Below, piece after piece: positions 1 to 9,368 of a stretch of DNA of 62,435 nucleotides (positions within the stretch are counted from its first letter, which is position 1; the number at the start of each line of letters is the position of its first letter). Position numbers and translations under genes: made by a program. Origin of the DNA: Alphaproteobacteria bacterium. Lineage in GTDB: Bacteria > Pseudomonadota > Alphaproteobacteria > CAAGCB01 > CAG-977. The notes under the pieces are model-generated. The model ran no database searches and was not told the origin of the DNA. It was given only the letters and a program-made list of their open reading frames with translations. The stretch is from NCBI GenBank assembly GCA_024407875.1, contig JAKSVT010000009.1:1-62435 (forward strand). The letters are read 5' to 3'.

Positions 1-57
1 TAAGATAATTTTTTGCTGATTTTAAAGAAAAAAAACTTACAGCGTAATTGATTCATT

Positions 58-86
58 TTGAAATTCTCTAGAAAATATGATAAAAT
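58..86 (+). promoter_or_regulatory. putative sigma-70 promoter of the repeat-protein gene
   Basis: A TTGAAA hexamer at 58-63 is followed after 17 bases by TAAAAT at 81-86. This is the usual housekeeping spacing and lies about 50 bases upstream of the start codon at 134. The start has a plausible ribosome site (TAGGAT). In such AT-rich DNA a match of this quality can occur by chance. Confidence 0.4.
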
Positions 87-133
87 TTTTGTCAAAATAT
101 TTTAGATTTAACTTTTTGTAGGATATTAAAATC

Positions 134-2911
134 ATGAATTTACCTTCATATATTCGCACTATGCTTCAAGTTAATTATTATGTTTCTGAAGAAGATCTTA
201 ATAAGCAATTCTTTGAAATGCCTGATGCTGTAAAACAATTGATTACAAGCAAATGTATGATAAATGGTAAGTTTAAAACTGAAGAGGAATTAGCTTCGGT
301 TTCTCATGAACAAATGTTGGAAGATATAGATTCTGATATTCCTTTACATAATCCTACTACTAATACTTCTGATAATGATTATACTTCAAAAAGTAGCATC
401 AATAATTTTGTTAATAATAAAACTGCTTTTGATTCTTATGTTAAAAAGGCAGTTTCGTCATCAAGTAATGAATTAGAAGAGGTATCTTCGTTATTAGCTG
501 TAAAACGTTTATGTAACTCCGATTCTAAAACTTTCTCAATTTCTTTTGATGAATATGAAAAAGCTAAGAAAGAAGTTTATACAGAATTAGTTGTTAAAGA
601 TTGGATGACTAGATACATAGATTCTCATCCTATGACAAAGAAGAATGCTGAAACTTATCAGCAAAATATTGCAGAAACAACAGCAATGATTCACCAGATG
701 GTTTCTACAAATAAAGAAGCCGATATTGCAAAACGTTTTGATATTCCAACTGATGAAAAAACTGTATCTGAATTACGTGGAGCTACATTAGCTGTAGCGA
801 TGTCTGAAGTTACATGTTTTGCTAATAAAATAAAAGATAAAGTTGATCAAAGCTCGTTTGTTAAAGAAGTTAAACGCTTAGATAATTCATTTAAGGAAAA
901 ATATCCGAAGACATATTGTGTTTCTAAAATTGTAGGATCTCTTGGCGCAGGTATTGCGTTAGGTCCTGTGTGCTCAGCATTTAGAGCTGCTACTACAATA
1001 AATGGTATGAGAAAAGATTATGCCAAAATTAAAGAAATTGAAGGTGAAAAAGCAAGCTTTTGGAAGTATATGCGCTCAAAAGAGGGGCGTCAAAAATTAA
1101 TGACTACAGGCCAAAACTTCTTAAGAATGATTCCAGGAGTTCGTCCTCTTGGAATGGCTATTGGAGCAATTAAAAATTCTGACGGTTTGGTTTCTTCTGT
1201 TAAAGATGTTAAGAAAAATGGTGGAAATAAGCAAAGATGGGCTAAAATTGCCGGATGTACTATTGGTTTGTTAGCTGTTTCTGCCGCAGCTGCTTATGCT
1301 AATGATGACGTTGCTGATGCTGTTAATAGTTTTGTTGGCGAACATATTACACCAACACTTGAACATATGGCTGAAGCAATAAATATTGGAAACCATGATG
1401 TCGATTTATCTAATGTTGATACAAGTAGTCCTTCGATAGATGTTTCTGATGTTCATTCAAATCTTGCAGAAAATGCAAATATTGGGGATATCTCACCTGA
1501 ATTGGCATCAAATTCTGTTGCTGATAATATTGAACATTTGAGTTGGGCAGAAAGATTTAAGAATTTTATTTCAGGAAAATCATCTAATAGTGATTCTTTA
1601 ACAGAAAATGCTCATTTAAATGTAGATGCTACAGAAAATGGTGTACAAGTAGTTGCTCATAATGATGGAAGTTTTGCTAGAATAGACGAAGTCGATGGAA
1701 AAGTAAATGCATCAGGAGCTATTAATCAAACAGCACGCTTAGGAGAAGACGGAGTAACGTTAACTCATGCTTATGGTGATACGCAAACAGGTGATGTTGG
1801 TGCAGAGATTACATTAAATCAATCCGGAGCAAAAATTTACGCTAATCATTATGGAGCAGAAGATTTACATGATAATGCGGGTGTAGATTTTGAAGTAGGT
1901 AAATCTGTAAGAGTAGATGGAACAGGTTTCCATGCAAGAGCAGGTTCTTTGAATATAGGCGAAGACAGAACATTGGATACATCATTAGATGCAAATTCAC
2001 ATGGAGTTGTAGCAGATGCAACAATGCGTCATAATGGTGATAATTTGAATGTAGATATCAATACTACAAATGGATCTGGACAAGTAGTTCACTTTGACGA
2101 TAATTCATTCCAAAGAGTAGATGTGGCTGATGGAAAAATTAATGCGTCAGGAGCATTTAATCAAACAGCACGTTTAGGAGAAGACGGGGTAACGTTAACT
2201 CATGCTCATGGTGATACGCAAACAGGTGATGTTGGTGCAGAGATTACATTAAATCAATCCGGAGCAAAAGTTTATGCTAACCATTATGGAGCAGAAGATT
2301 TACATGATAATGCAGGAATAGATTTTGAAGTGGGTAAATCTGTAAGAGTAGATGGAACGGGTTTCCATGCAAGAGCAGGTTCTGTTGATTTAGGTAATAA
2401 TACAACAATGGATTCTGCTCTAGATGTTGATAAACAAGGTACAATTGCTGATACAAAAATACGTCATGATGGAGATGTAAAATCTTTCCACTTTGATACA
2501 CATAATAATTCTGCTCAGCAAGTTCATATGGATGATACGGGAAGTTATCAAAAAGTTGAAGTTAATAATGGAAAGGTTGAAGGTAGTTACTCCGTAAATA
2601 GAACAGTAGATACAAGTAAACCAGGTACGACGGTTACTCACTCTAGTATGGATTCTAAGGGTAATGCAAAATTCCGTATTGTAGATAATCAATCAGGTAA
2701 AGGTGTAACAGTTACACGTAATGATGACCATTCTGCTCAAATTACATTTGAAGATGGAAATAATGGTACTTCAAAAATCCGTATAAATCAAAATGGTCAA
2801 ATGTTTGTAGCTGGAGAAGATGGTAATTTATATAAAGTATCAGATACTCGTCAAGTCGCAAATATTGCAGGTAAATTACTTGGAGGATTGCTAAAAGGAC
2901 GTGGCAGATAA
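134..2911 (+). CDS. large protein with internal ~145-residue repeats, function unknown
   Basis: I do not recognise this 925-residue protein. It has no N-terminal signal peptide. Residues about 1-360 are hydrophilic and probably helical. Two hydrophobic stretches follow: about residues 266-290 (Gly/Ala-rich) and 369-392 (Ala-rich, the better transmembrane candidate). From about residue 500 the protein is made of repeats rich in Asp, Gly, Asn and Ser. Two copies, at about residues 521-605 and 666-750, are nearly identical, and a diverged third copy follows at about 795-860. Such Gly/Asp/Asn repeats suggest a beta-rich surface or secreted region, but that is inference. The last residues are Leu/Gly-rich and basic. 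It is probably a single-gene unit, since a hairpin terminator follows. Confidence 0.85.
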   Translation: MNLPSYIRTMLQVNYYVSEEDLNKQFFEMPDAVKQLITSKCMINGKFKTEEELASVSHEQMLEDIDSDIPLHNPTTNTSDNDYTSKSSINNFVNNKTAFDSYVKKAVSSSSNELEEVSSLLAVKRLCNSDSKTFSISFDEYEKAKKEVYTELVVKDWMTRYIDSHPMTKKNAETYQQNIAETTAMIHQMVSTNKEADIAKRFDIPTDEKTVSELRGATLAVAMSEVTCFANKIKDKVDQSSFVKEVKRLDNSFKEKYPKTYCVSKIVGSLGAGIALGPVCSAFRAATTINGMRKDYAKIKEIEGEKASFWKYMRSKEGRQKLMTTGQNFLRMIPGVRPLGMAIGAIKNSDGLVSSVKDVKKNGGNKQRWAKIAGCTIGLLAVSAAAAYANDDVADAVNSFVGEHITPTLEHMAEAINIGNHDVDLSNVDTSSPSIDVSDVHSNLAENANIGDISPELASNSVADNIEHLSWAERFKNFISGKSSNSDSLTENAHLNVDATENGVQVVAHNDGSFARIDEVDGKVNASGAINQTARLGEDGVTLTHAYGDTQTGDVGAEITLNQSGAKIYANHYGAEDLHDNAGVDFEVGKSVRVDGTGFHARAGSLNIGEDRTLDTSLDANSHGVVADATMRHNGDNLNVDINTTNGSGQVVHFDDNSFQRVDVADGKINASGAFNQTARLGEDGVTLTHAHGDTQTGDVGAEITLNQSGAKVYANHYGAEDLHDNAGIDFEVGKSVRVDGTGFHARAGSVDLGNNTTMDSALDVDKQGTIADTKIRHDGDVKSFHFDTHNNSAQQVHMDDTGSYQKVEVNNGKVEGSYSVNRTVDTSKPGTTVTHSSMDSKGNAKFRIVDNQSGKGVTVTRNDDHSAQITFEDGNNGTSKIRINQNGQMFVAGEDGNLYKVSDTRQVANIAGKLLGGLLKGRGR
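1694..2383 (+). repeat. two long in-frame direct repeats within the 134-2911 gene
   Basis: Bases 1694-1948 and 2129-2383 match almost base for base over 255 bases at a constant offset of 435 bases (145 codons), so the reading frame is kept. The few differences include both silent and amino-acid changes. The diverged spacer completes a 435-base unit. The high DNA identity points to recent duplication or continuing homogenisation, and makes the locus prone to copy-number change or assembly collapse. Confidence 0.9.
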
Positions 2912-2951
2912 AGCCACTCTTTCCTAAGTCTATAAATAGATATAGAAATTG

Positions 2952-2985
2952 TTCGCTTAAATTTTTAAGCGAATAATTTTTTTAA
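2952..2985 (+). terminator. rho-independent terminator after the repeat-protein gene
   Basis: An inverted repeat with arms TTCGCTTA and TAAGCGAA around an AT-rich loop (2952-2973) is followed by a T-rich stretch. It lies 40 bases after the stop codon at 2911 and overlaps the end of the small minus-strand gene. Confidence 0.7.
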
Positions 2986-3113
2986 ATTGATGTTAAGAAT
3001 ATAACTATACCAACACAGAATATACCTAATGTATATACTAATGCGATTTGTTCAGCTGTCATGCCTTCAAAACTTAAAGCAAATTCTTGACGTTCACGTT
3101 TTAATTTTTTCAT
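2982..3113 (-). CDS. 43-residue single-span membrane protein, unknown
   Basis: The minus strand between the repeat-protein gene and the parvulin gene encodes a 43-residue protein. It starts with ATG at 3113-3111 and stops at 2984-2982. A good ribosome site (AAGGA) sits about 9 bases before the start. The first ~18 residues are charged and begin MKKLKRERQE. The C-terminal half (about residues 22-42) is one continuous hydrophobic segment, so a basic cytoplasmic head and one membrane span are likely. I recognise no family. A very similar layout is seen in the 36-residue gene at 7817-7927. The clear ribosome site and the sensible topology argue that the gene is real despite its size. Confidence 0.6.
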   Translation of the reverse strand: MKKLKRERQEFALSFEGMTAEQIALVYTLGIFCVGIVIFLTSI

Positions 3114-3181
3114 GATTCTAATTCCTTCTAGATTCGAGAGTCATAATAATCAAAATTTGTTTATAAAAAGTTACCAAAATT

Positions 3182-3215
3182 AATAAAAAAACACCCTCAA
3201 AAAAATGAGGGTGTT
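3182..3215 (-). terminator. terminator of the parvulin gene (possibly bidirectional)
   Basis: Arms AACACCCTCA (3190-3199) and TGAGGGTGTT (3206-3215) form a perfect 10-base-pair stem with a 6-base loop. On the minus strand the stem is followed by a T run, the complement of the A run at about 3184-3190. It lies 25 bases beyond the parvulin stop codon. Confidence 0.85.
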
Positions 3216-3239
3216 AATTTTTAAAAATTAGTATGAAAT

Positions 3240-4052
3240 TTATTTAACGTTACCGTCTTTATCAAATTCTACAGCATTTTTAACAATCTTTGCTTTAGAG
3301 GATAAATTCTTAACAATTTCTTCTACAACTTGGCTTGCACTAGCAGACATTAATTCATTTTCCATTTCTTCAAATGAAGGAACTTCAGCTAAACGATGTT
3401 TTCCTGCTTTAATAATATGCCATCCAAAGCTTGTTTTAACAGGAGCTTTAGAATATTCTCCTTCTTTTAATTTAAATGCAGCTTCTGAAAATTCAGGAAC
3501 CATTAACTCACGTGAGAAGAAACCTAAATCACCACCAGGTAAGCCTTTGTTTTCAGAATACTGGTCAGCTAATTCACCAAAATCAGCCCCTTTATCTAAT
3601 TTTGCGATTAAGTCTTTTGCTTGTTCTTCTGTTTTTACTAAGATGTGAGCAGCTTGCATTTCATCTTTTGGAGGATTGTCTTTCTTGTATTGATCATACA
3701 TAGCCATTAATTTTTCTTTTGTTTGTAATTTCTTTACTTGACCTTCTAAGTACATTTTAATGGTTAAGTTCTTTGTAGCTTCATTTAAAGCTTCTTTATA
3801 TTCACTTGTTTCTTGAATTTTTGAATTTGCGGCAGCTTTTTCTAATAATTTTGTATTGATAAAGCTTTCTAAAAGAGGTTTATAAACTTCTCTTAATGCA
3901 ACTGATTTTAATTGTGGATGTGTTTTCTTAACTTTTTCAAGTTGAGATAACATGATTTTTTCACCATCAACTGTTGCTACAACAACGTCTTTTGCTTGTA
4001 CAGAAGTACTTGCTGCAATCATTGCTAAAGCTAATCCCATTTTCTTAATCAT
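3240..4052 (-). CDS. periplasmic parvulin-type peptidyl-prolyl isomerase
   Basis: This 270-residue protein starts with a signal peptide (Met-Ile-Lys-Lys, a hydrophobic stretch, then an Ala-X-Ala-type site at about residue 20). A SurA/PrsA-like helical chaperone region follows (about 25-130), then a PpiC parvulin domain (about 133-222) with the family hallmarks AAHILVK, the LPGGDLGFF block, PEF and FGWHII. It should isomerise X-Pro bonds and help fold exported or outer-membrane proteins in the periplasm. The gene lies divergent to secA, an arrangement common in Alphaproteobacteria, and both act in protein export. The ribosome site AAAGGA precedes the chosen start. Confidence 0.9.
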   Translation of the reverse strand: MIKKMGLALAMIAASTSVQAKDVVVATVDGEKIMLSQLEKVKKTHPQLKSVALREVYKPLLESFINTKLLEKAAANSKIQETSEYKEALNEATKNLTIKMYLEGQVKKLQTKEKLMAMYDQYKKDNPPKDEMQAAHILVKTEEQAKDLIAKLDKGADFGELADQYSENKGLPGGDLGFFSRELMVPEFSEAAFKLKEGEYSKAPVKTSFGWHIIKAGKHRLAEVPSFEEMENELMSASASQVVEEIVKNLSSKAKIVKNAVEFDKDGNVK

Positions 4053-4258
4053 AACTATTTTTTCCTTTCATAGATAATAGAAATTCTAATTTCGATTATA
4101 ATAATCAAAAATAAGTTTTTGGTAAAGTAAAATTAAAAATTGTTCTTATGTTTTTGATTAAGTTTTTTATTAAAGAATAAGGAAATAACCTTGACTTGAT
4201 AGTCGTGTTCGGGTTATTTATCATACAAAGTAATATATTAATAATTAGAGAGTTTATT

Positions 4259-6991
4259 ATGTCTGGATTTTTACGCAAATTATTTGGCAGTGCTAATGAT
4301 CGTTATGTAAAAGGCTTATTTAAAATTGTAAATAAGATTAATTCATTAGAACCTGAAGTTTCAGCTTTATCTGATGAACAGTTAAAAGCAAGAACAACGT
4401 GGTTGCGTGGAAGACTTAATAATGGAGAAACGTTAGATGATGTTTTGCCAGATGCTTTTGCAACTGTAAGAGAAGGAGCAAAAAGAACTATTGGACAGCG
4501 TCATTATGATGTTCAATTAATCGGTGGTATTGTACTTCATCGTGGTCAAATTGCTGAAATGTGTACAGGTGAAGGAAAAACATTGGTGGCAACACTAGCT
4601 GTTTATTTGAATGCCCTTGCTGGAAAAGGTGTTCATGTTGTAACCGTAAATGATTATTTGGCAAAACGTGATGCTGAATGGATGGGACAAATATACAGAT
4701 TCTTGGGAATGAGTGTCGGAGTAATTCTACATGATTTATCCGATGAAGAACGTAGAGAAGCTTATGCATGTGATATCACATATGGTACAAATAATGAATT
4801 TGGTTTCGATTATTTGCGTGATAATATGAAATATACACTAGATGAAATGGTTCAACGTCCTTTTAATTTTGCCATCGTTGATGAAGTTGATTCTATTTTG
4901 ATTGATGAAGCTAGAACACCATTAATTATTTCTGGACAAGCTGAAGATTCATCAGAGAAATATACTCAAATTGATGCTTTAATCCCTAATTTAAAACCAG
5001 AACATTATGAAAAAGATGAAAAACATAAACAAATTTCATTAACAGAAAGTGGAACTTTGTTTATGGAAGAAATGCTCCAAAATGCAGGCTTAATTAGTGG
5101 AGCTATGTATGATGCAATAAATTCTCCTGTAATTCATATTGTTGATCAAGCATTAAAAGCTCATAAGATGTTTTCAAAAGATGTTGATTACATCGTAAAG
5201 AATGATCAAGTAATTATTATTGATGAATTTACAGGTCGTATGATGGAAGGTCGTCGTTTTTCAGACGGTTTACATCAAGCATTAGAAGCAAAAGAACATG
5301 TAACAATTCAACCAGAAAATCAAACATTAGCATCAATTACATTCCAAAATTATTTCCGTTTATATCCTAAGTTGTCAGGTATGACTGGTACAGCAATGAC
5401 AGAGGCTGCTGAATTCGCAGAAATTTATAATTTGGAAGTTATTGATATTCCAACAAATCGTCCTGTTGTTCGTAAAGATCATCAAGATGAAATTTATTGG
5501 AAAGAAGAACATAAATTAAATGCTGTAATTGAATTGATTAAAGAGTGCAATGCACGTAATCAACCTGTTTTGGTCGGTACAACGAGTATTGAAAAATCAG
5601 AACAATTAGCAGCTTTATTAAAGAAGAAAACGAAACTTCATTTTAATGTGTTAAATGCAAGAAATCACGAACAAGAAGCTTATATTATTGCACAAGCAGG
5701 AACACCTGGAGCTATTACAATTGCTACTAATATGGCTGGTCGTGGTACAGATATTCAGTTAGGTGGTAACCTAGATATGCGTGTTCAACAAGAATTATCA
5801 GACATAACTGATATACAAGAACGTGCAAAACGTATCGCTAAAATTAAGCAAGAAATTGAAGTTGGTAAAGAAATAGTTTTAAATGCTGGTGGTTTATACG
5901 TAATTGGTACAGAACGCCATGAAAGTCGTCGTATTGACAATCAATTACGTGGTCGTTCAGGCCGTCAGGGAGATCCAGGAGCATCAAAATTTTTCTTGTG
6001 TTTACAAGACGATTTGCTTCGCATTTTTGGGGCTGAAAGAATTGAAAGATTTTTAAAGCCACTGGGAGGAATGGATGAAACAGATGTAATTTCTAGTCCA
6101 TGGATTTCTAAGACATTACAAAAATCACAAGAAAAAGTTGAAGCTATGAACTTTGATTCACGTAAGAATATTTTAAAATATGATAACGTGATGAATGATC
6201 AAAGAAAAGTTATTTACGAACAACGTAAAGATTTAATGGCTGCAACATCTATTACAGAAACAATTAATGATATGCGTCAAGGAGTTATTGATTCAATAAC
6301 AGAAGCATATATTCCTGAACGTTCAAATATTGAAGATTGTAATATAGACGGATTAAAAGAAGAATTAGAAAATACTTTGGGAATGATACTTCCTATTTCA
6401 TCTTGGATTGATGAAGGAATGTCTACATATACAATTCATGATAAAATCGTTCAAGCATGTAATGAAAAAATGGCAGGTAAACGTGCTATTTTTGGCGATG
6501 ATATTATGAATATGTTAGAAAAAGATATAACACTTCAAACTTTAGATCATTTATGGAAAGAACATTTACAAGTTCTTGAACATTTAAGAAAAACAATAGT
6601 TTTAAGAGCTTATGGCCAAAAGGATCCTTTAGTTGAATATAAACGTGAAGCATTCTTCTTGTTCCGTTCAATGTTGAATAATATGCAAGAAAATGTAACT
6701 CGTTTCTTGATGCATGTTGAATTGGCTCCTGAAACAATGGATGCTATTCAAGCTGATCGTCGTCGTCATGAGGAAATGGAACAAATTGCTGAGCATGAAG
6801 ACTATGCTGTATCTAATGCAGAACGTGATGCTCAAACAACAGCTGTTTTTGAAAATAGTCCATTTAGATATAATGAAGCAAATGAAATAAATCCAAATGA
6901 TCCTTCGACATGGGGTAAAGTTCAACGTAATGCGCCATGTCCATGTGGTTCTGGCAAAAAGTATAAACATTGCCATGGAAAGTTAAACTAA
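4259..6991 (+). CDS. secA: preprotein translocase ATPase SecA
   Basis: This is the motor of the general secretion pathway, pushing unfolded preproteins through SecYEG. The 910-residue protein has the expected order. The first nucleotide-binding domain has a Walker A motif in [11 protein letters not shown] and a [11 protein letters not shown] Walker B/DEAD motif. The preprotein-binding domain follows, then the second nucleotide-binding domain ([10 protein letters not shown] and the [13 protein letters not shown] motif), the helical scaffold, and a C-terminal zinc/SecB-binding tail of the [14 protein letters not shown] type. The frame is open 21 codons further upstream, but ATG at 4259 fits the family N-terminus ([12 protein letters not shown]) and has a GAGAG ribosome site. 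The nucleosidase gene follows after 15 bases. Confidence 0.97.
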   Translation: MSGFLRKLFGSANDRYVKGLFKIVNKINSLEPEVSALSDEQLKARTTWLRGRLNNGETLDDVLPDAFATVREGAKRTIGQRHYDVQLIGGIVLHRGQIAEMCTGEGKTLVATLAVYLNALAGKGVHVVTVNDYLAKRDAEWMGQIYRFLGMSVGVILHDLSDEERREAYACDITYGTNNEFGFDYLRDNMKYTLDEMVQRPFNFAIVDEVDSILIDEARTPLIISGQAEDSSEKYTQIDALIPNLKPEHYEKDEKHKQISLTESGTLFMEEMLQNAGLISGAMYDAINSPVIHIVDQALKAHKMFSKDVDYIVKNDQVIIIDEFTGRMMEGRRFSDGLHQALEAKEHVTIQPENQTLASITFQNYFRLYPKLSGMTGTAMTEAAEFAEIYNLEVIDIPTNRPVVRKDHQDEIYWKEEHKLNAVIELIKECNARNQPVLVGTTSIEKSEQLAALLKKKTKLHFNVLNARNHEQEAYIIAQAGTPGAITIATNMAGRGTDIQLGGNLDMRVQQELSDITDIQERAKRIAKIKQEIEVGKEIVLNAGGLYVIGTERHESRRIDNQLRGRSGRQGDPGASKFFLCLQDDLLRIFGAERIERFLKPLGGMDETDVISSPWISKTLQKSQEKVEAMNFDSRKNILKYDNVMNDQRKVIYEQRKDLMAATSITETINDMRQGVIDSITEAYIPERSNIEDCNIDGLKEELENTLGMILPISSWIDEGMSTYTIHDKIVQACNEKMAGKRAIFGDDIMNMLEKDITLQTLDHLWKEHLQVLEHLRKTIVLRAYGQKDPLVEYKREAFFLFRSMLNNMQENVTRFLMHVELAPETMDAIQADRRRHEEMEQIAEHEDYAVSNAERDAQTTAVFENSPFRYNEANEINPNDPSTWGKVQRNAPCPCGSGKKYKHCHGKLN

Positions 6992-7006
6992 TAAGGATTT
7001 AATGAC

Positions 7007-7690
7007 GTGAAGATTGCTATAATTGTTGCAATGACAACAGAGTATCAACTTATTTCTTCTCTTTTATCAAATCAAGAAATTAAGAAGATAAATCATCTAG
7101 ATTTTACAACGGGAACAATAGGGGATAAATCTATTGTTCTTATGAAAAGTAATATAGGAAAAGTTAATGCTGCTGTTGCTATGGTTGAGCTAATAAGAAA
7201 TTTCGCTCCTGATTACATTATTAATTCGGGAATTGCAGGAGGATTAGATAAATCCTTATCTGTTATGGATATTGTGGTTGGAACAAATATTGTTTATCAT
7301 GATGTTTGGTGCGGCGAAGGTGATTATGGCCAGATTCAAGGTATGCCAACATACTATCATAGTGATAAAAAAATAGTAGAAGCTGTAAAAAAAGTTAAGG
7401 CTGACGTCAAAATTCATGAAGGCCTTATTGCAACAGGCGATTTCTTTATTTCCGAGTTAGAACGATTAAATGCTATTAAAAATAAATTTCCTGAAGCTTT
7501 AGCTTGTGATATGGAAAGCGGTGCTTGTGCACAAGTAGCATATTTATATAATGTTCCTTATGCTTCAATTCGTATTATTTCAGATACGCCGGGAATTGAA
7601 AATCATTATGAGCAATATCTTGATTTTTGGAATAAAGCCCCACAGGTTTCTGCTGAAATATTGAAAAAAATTATTGCAAATATTTCGTAA
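7007..7690 (+). CDS. mtnN: 5'-methylthioadenosine/S-adenosylhomocysteine nucleosidase
   Basis: This 227-residue enzyme belongs to the PNP/UDP nucleoside phosphorylase fold. It cleaves adenine from methylthioadenosine and S-adenosylhomocysteine, clearing inhibitors of SAM-dependent methylation and salvaging adenine. Visible features are the N-terminal KIAIIVAMTTE strand with its Glu, the NSGIAGGL substrate-binding loop, the DMESGACAQVAY block that binds ribose through Met-Glu, and the late SDTPG motif carrying the catalytic Asp. The start is GTG, 15 bases after secA, so co-transcription is likely. Assignment to another nucleosidase of the same fold is possible but less likely given the ME-S-G-A block. 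Confidence 0.85.
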   Translation: MKIAIIVAMTTEYQLISSLLSNQEIKKINHLDFTTGTIGDKSIVLMKSNIGKVNAAVAMVELIRNFAPDYIINSGIAGGLDKSLSVMDIVVGTNIVYHDVWCGEGDYGQIQGMPTYYHSDKKIVEAVKKVKADVKIHEGLIATGDFFISELERLNAIKNKFPEALACDMESGACAQVAYLYNVPYASIRIISDTPGIENHYEQYLDFWNKAPQVSAEILKKIIANIS

Positions 7691-7743
7691 AATAAATGTT
7701 GTGGTAATTAACTTAAAGTTATGAAATAAATAATTATAAAAAA

Positions 7744-7777
7744 TGCGAAAATCTTAAAGGTTTTCGCAATTTTTTTA
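7744..7777 (+). terminator. terminator of secA-mtnN
   Basis: A near-perfect hairpin (TGCGAAAATC pairing with GGTTTTCGCA, one G-T pair) is followed by a run of seven T residues, 54 bases after the mtnN stop codon. Confidence 0.85.
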
Positions 7778-7816
7778 TAAATAAATCATAGAGTTTTATT
7801 CGTAAAAATTATGATG

Positions 7817-7927
7817 TTATAGACTAGCTAATAATACAATCATTATAACGCATGTAAAACATACAAAAACAATACCAGCCAATTGCTTTGGCTTTATATC
7901 GCTAGCAATAATTTCATTTTTATCCAT
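7817..7927 (-). CDS. 36-residue single-span membrane protein, unknown
   Basis: A minus-strand gene runs from ATG at 7927-7925 to TAA at 7819-7817. A GGAGA ribosome site sits 6-7 bases before the start. The product begins MDKNEIIASDIKPKQ, a short polar head, and continues with about 18 uninterrupted hydrophobic residues (IVFVCFTCVIMIVLLAS), clearly one membrane span. No family is recognised. It lies just downstream of yjbQ on the same strand but 70 bases away. The gene resembles the 43-residue one at 2982-3113 in size and topology, though not clearly in sequence. Confidence 0.6.
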   Translation of the reverse strand: MDKNEIIASDIKPKQLAGIVFVCFTCVIMIVLLASL

Positions 7928-7996
7928 ATTAAATTCTCCGTAAGATTTGGTTTATATGAATAAAACGAATTAGGTTTTAAAAGGTTACAAAAAAAA

Positions 7997-8419
7997 TTAT
8001 TTTTCTCCCATTATATGTAAAATTACATTCCTAATATGAGGGTCAGATCTAAATTCACATACATAAACGGCTTGCCAACGACCTAATGCAACTTCGCTAT
8101 TAACAATAGGAATATTTAATGAGGTTTCTGTAAGTGTAGATCTTATATGGGCAGGCATATCATCAGATCCTTCATATATATGTCGATATAAAGAATCATT
8201 ATGAGGGACAATTCTGTTGAAATAATCTTTTAAATCCTTCATAACATCAGGATCAGCGTTTTCTTGGATTGTTAATCCTGCAGAAGTGTGTTGCATAAAT
8301 ATAGTTAGTAATCCTGTTTTTATTCCGGATTTTTTAACAAATTCACGAATGTGTTTTGTTATGTCAATAAATCCTTCACCTTTCGTTTCAACGCTGAATA
8401 ATGTTTGTTTTTGATCCAT
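7997..8419 (-). CDS. YjbQ/UPF0047 family protein
   Basis: This 140-residue protein matches the YjbQ (UPF0047) family over its usual full length of about 140 residues. It has the core block HTSAGLTIQENADPDV with the conserved His, the segment around SDDMPAHIRS, and the C-terminal E-F-R-x-x-P-H region. Family members are small trimeric enzymes with a His-lined pocket. Some have weak thiamine-phosphate synthase activity, but the physiological role is unsettled. It is divergent from the GNAT gene and upstream of a tiny membrane-protein gene on the same strand. Confidence 0.88.
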   Translation of the reverse strand: MDQKQTLFSVETKGEGFIDITKHIREFVKKSGIKTGLLTIFMQHTSAGLTIQENADPDVMKDLKDYFNRIVPHNDSLYRHIYEGSDDMPAHIRSTLTETSLNIPIVNSEVALGRWQAVYVCEFRSDPHIRNVILHIMGEK

Positions 8420-8655
8420 AATTTTAATCCTATAAAAATATAAACTGTAGTTCTCTACTAATTGTTTTTTTATTATGTTATAGAAGATTTATAAATCTAT
8501 CAAAAATTTAAGCAAATGTTTAATTTTTTAGTTTTTTGCTTGCGTTATAATATAATAAGGATGAAAATCTATCTTTAAGAAACATTTTTCGAATGTCAAG
8601 ACGATATTTGTATTTGAATGATTAACTAAAGGCTTTTATATGAGAAGTTAATATT

Positions 8656-9189
8656 ATGAATTTAAAAATTGAGACAGTTACAAAAAATTCTAAAGATTTT
8701 GACAAATTAAATAATATTTTTATGGAAGCTTTTCCTAAAGAAGAGCGAGATAATGAAAATTTTTATGAATTGTACGATGATATAAACGAATTTTCAAAAT
8801 TTTATAGCTTTTATGATGAAAGTAATATTGATCCTGTTGGTTTCGTAGTAGGAATAGATATAGAAGATGTTTTTTATATTCTTTATTTAGCAATTAATAA
8901 AAATATTAGATCTTGTGGATATGGATCGAAAATTATAAACTTAATTAAAGATGTGAATAAAGAAAAAACAGTTGTTGCGTGTATTGAAAATACAAAAGAC
9001 GAAAAAGCTCCAAATATTGATCAAAGAATTAAGAGAAAAGAATTTTATCTTCGTAATGGCCTTATGCTTTCTGAAGAGATTGTTAGTTGGAATGGCATAG
9101 ATTTTGAAGTTGTAGTTTCAAAACAATATGATAAGTTAAAAGAACTTTTAGAATATGTTCTAAAAGAGCTTAATAACAATTTGACTTAA
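8656..9189 (+). CDS. GNAT-family N-acetyltransferase
   Basis: This 177-residue protein has the GNAT fold. Strand 4 (VFYILYLAINKNIR) leads into an acetyl-CoA pyrophosphate-binding loop R-S-C-G-Y-G-S (consensus Q/R-x-x-G-x-G/A), then a helix. Later strands contain the typical R-K-E-F-Y-x-R-N-G-L segment near residues 125-135, where many acetyltransferases carry the catalytic Tyr region. The substrate cannot be told. It stands alone, with 236 bases without a gene upstream. It belongs to a type of GNAT common in gut bacteria. Confidence 0.75.
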   Translation: MNLKIETVTKNSKDFDKLNNIFMEAFPKEERDNENFYELYDDINEFSKFYSFYDESNIDPVGFVVGIDIEDVFYILYLAINKNIRSCGYGSKIINLIKDVNKEKTVVACIENTKDEKAPNIDQRIKRKEFYLRNGLMLSEEIVSWNGIDFEVVVSKQYDKLKELLEYVLKELNNNLT

Positions 9190-9241
9190 AAAATTTTTCT
9201 TTAAAATAAACAGTGCTTGTAATTTATACATAATTAAAGAA

Positions 9242-9334
9242 TTAACGATTTTGCGTAAAAACAGCTTTAGAAAGTTAACGATTTTGTTGTTTTTTACGAA
9301 AGTACTGGAAAGATTAATAAATTTCTTATATAAT
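9242..9334 (+). promoter_or_regulatory. transketolase control region with direct repeats and promoter
   Basis: A 12-base direct repeat TTAACGATTTTG occurs at 9242-9253 and 9275-9286, 33 bases apart (about three helical turns). It is interleaved with inverted arms CGTAAAAA (9254-9261) and TTTTTACG (9291-9298). Downstream, TGGAAA (9306-9311) and a perfect TATAAT (9329-9334) with 17 bases between form a likely promoter. The repeats could bind a regulator just upstream of the -35 region. This is inference from spacing alone. Confidence 0.45.
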
Positions 9335-9368
9335 TACGCCAGTTTTTTAACTTAATGTAGGAGTTGTT

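Noticed and set aside
1842-2692. Three minus-strand open frames of 60-90 codons inside the repeat protein
   Set aside because: They mirror the repeated plus-strand coding sequence, giving Leu/His-rich low-complexity products; shadows.
8420-8655. Small RNA or leader gene in the yjbQ-GNAT interval
   Set aside because: Only very short open frames and an AT-rich TTATAATATAATAAGG stretch are visible; no RNA structure could be supported.
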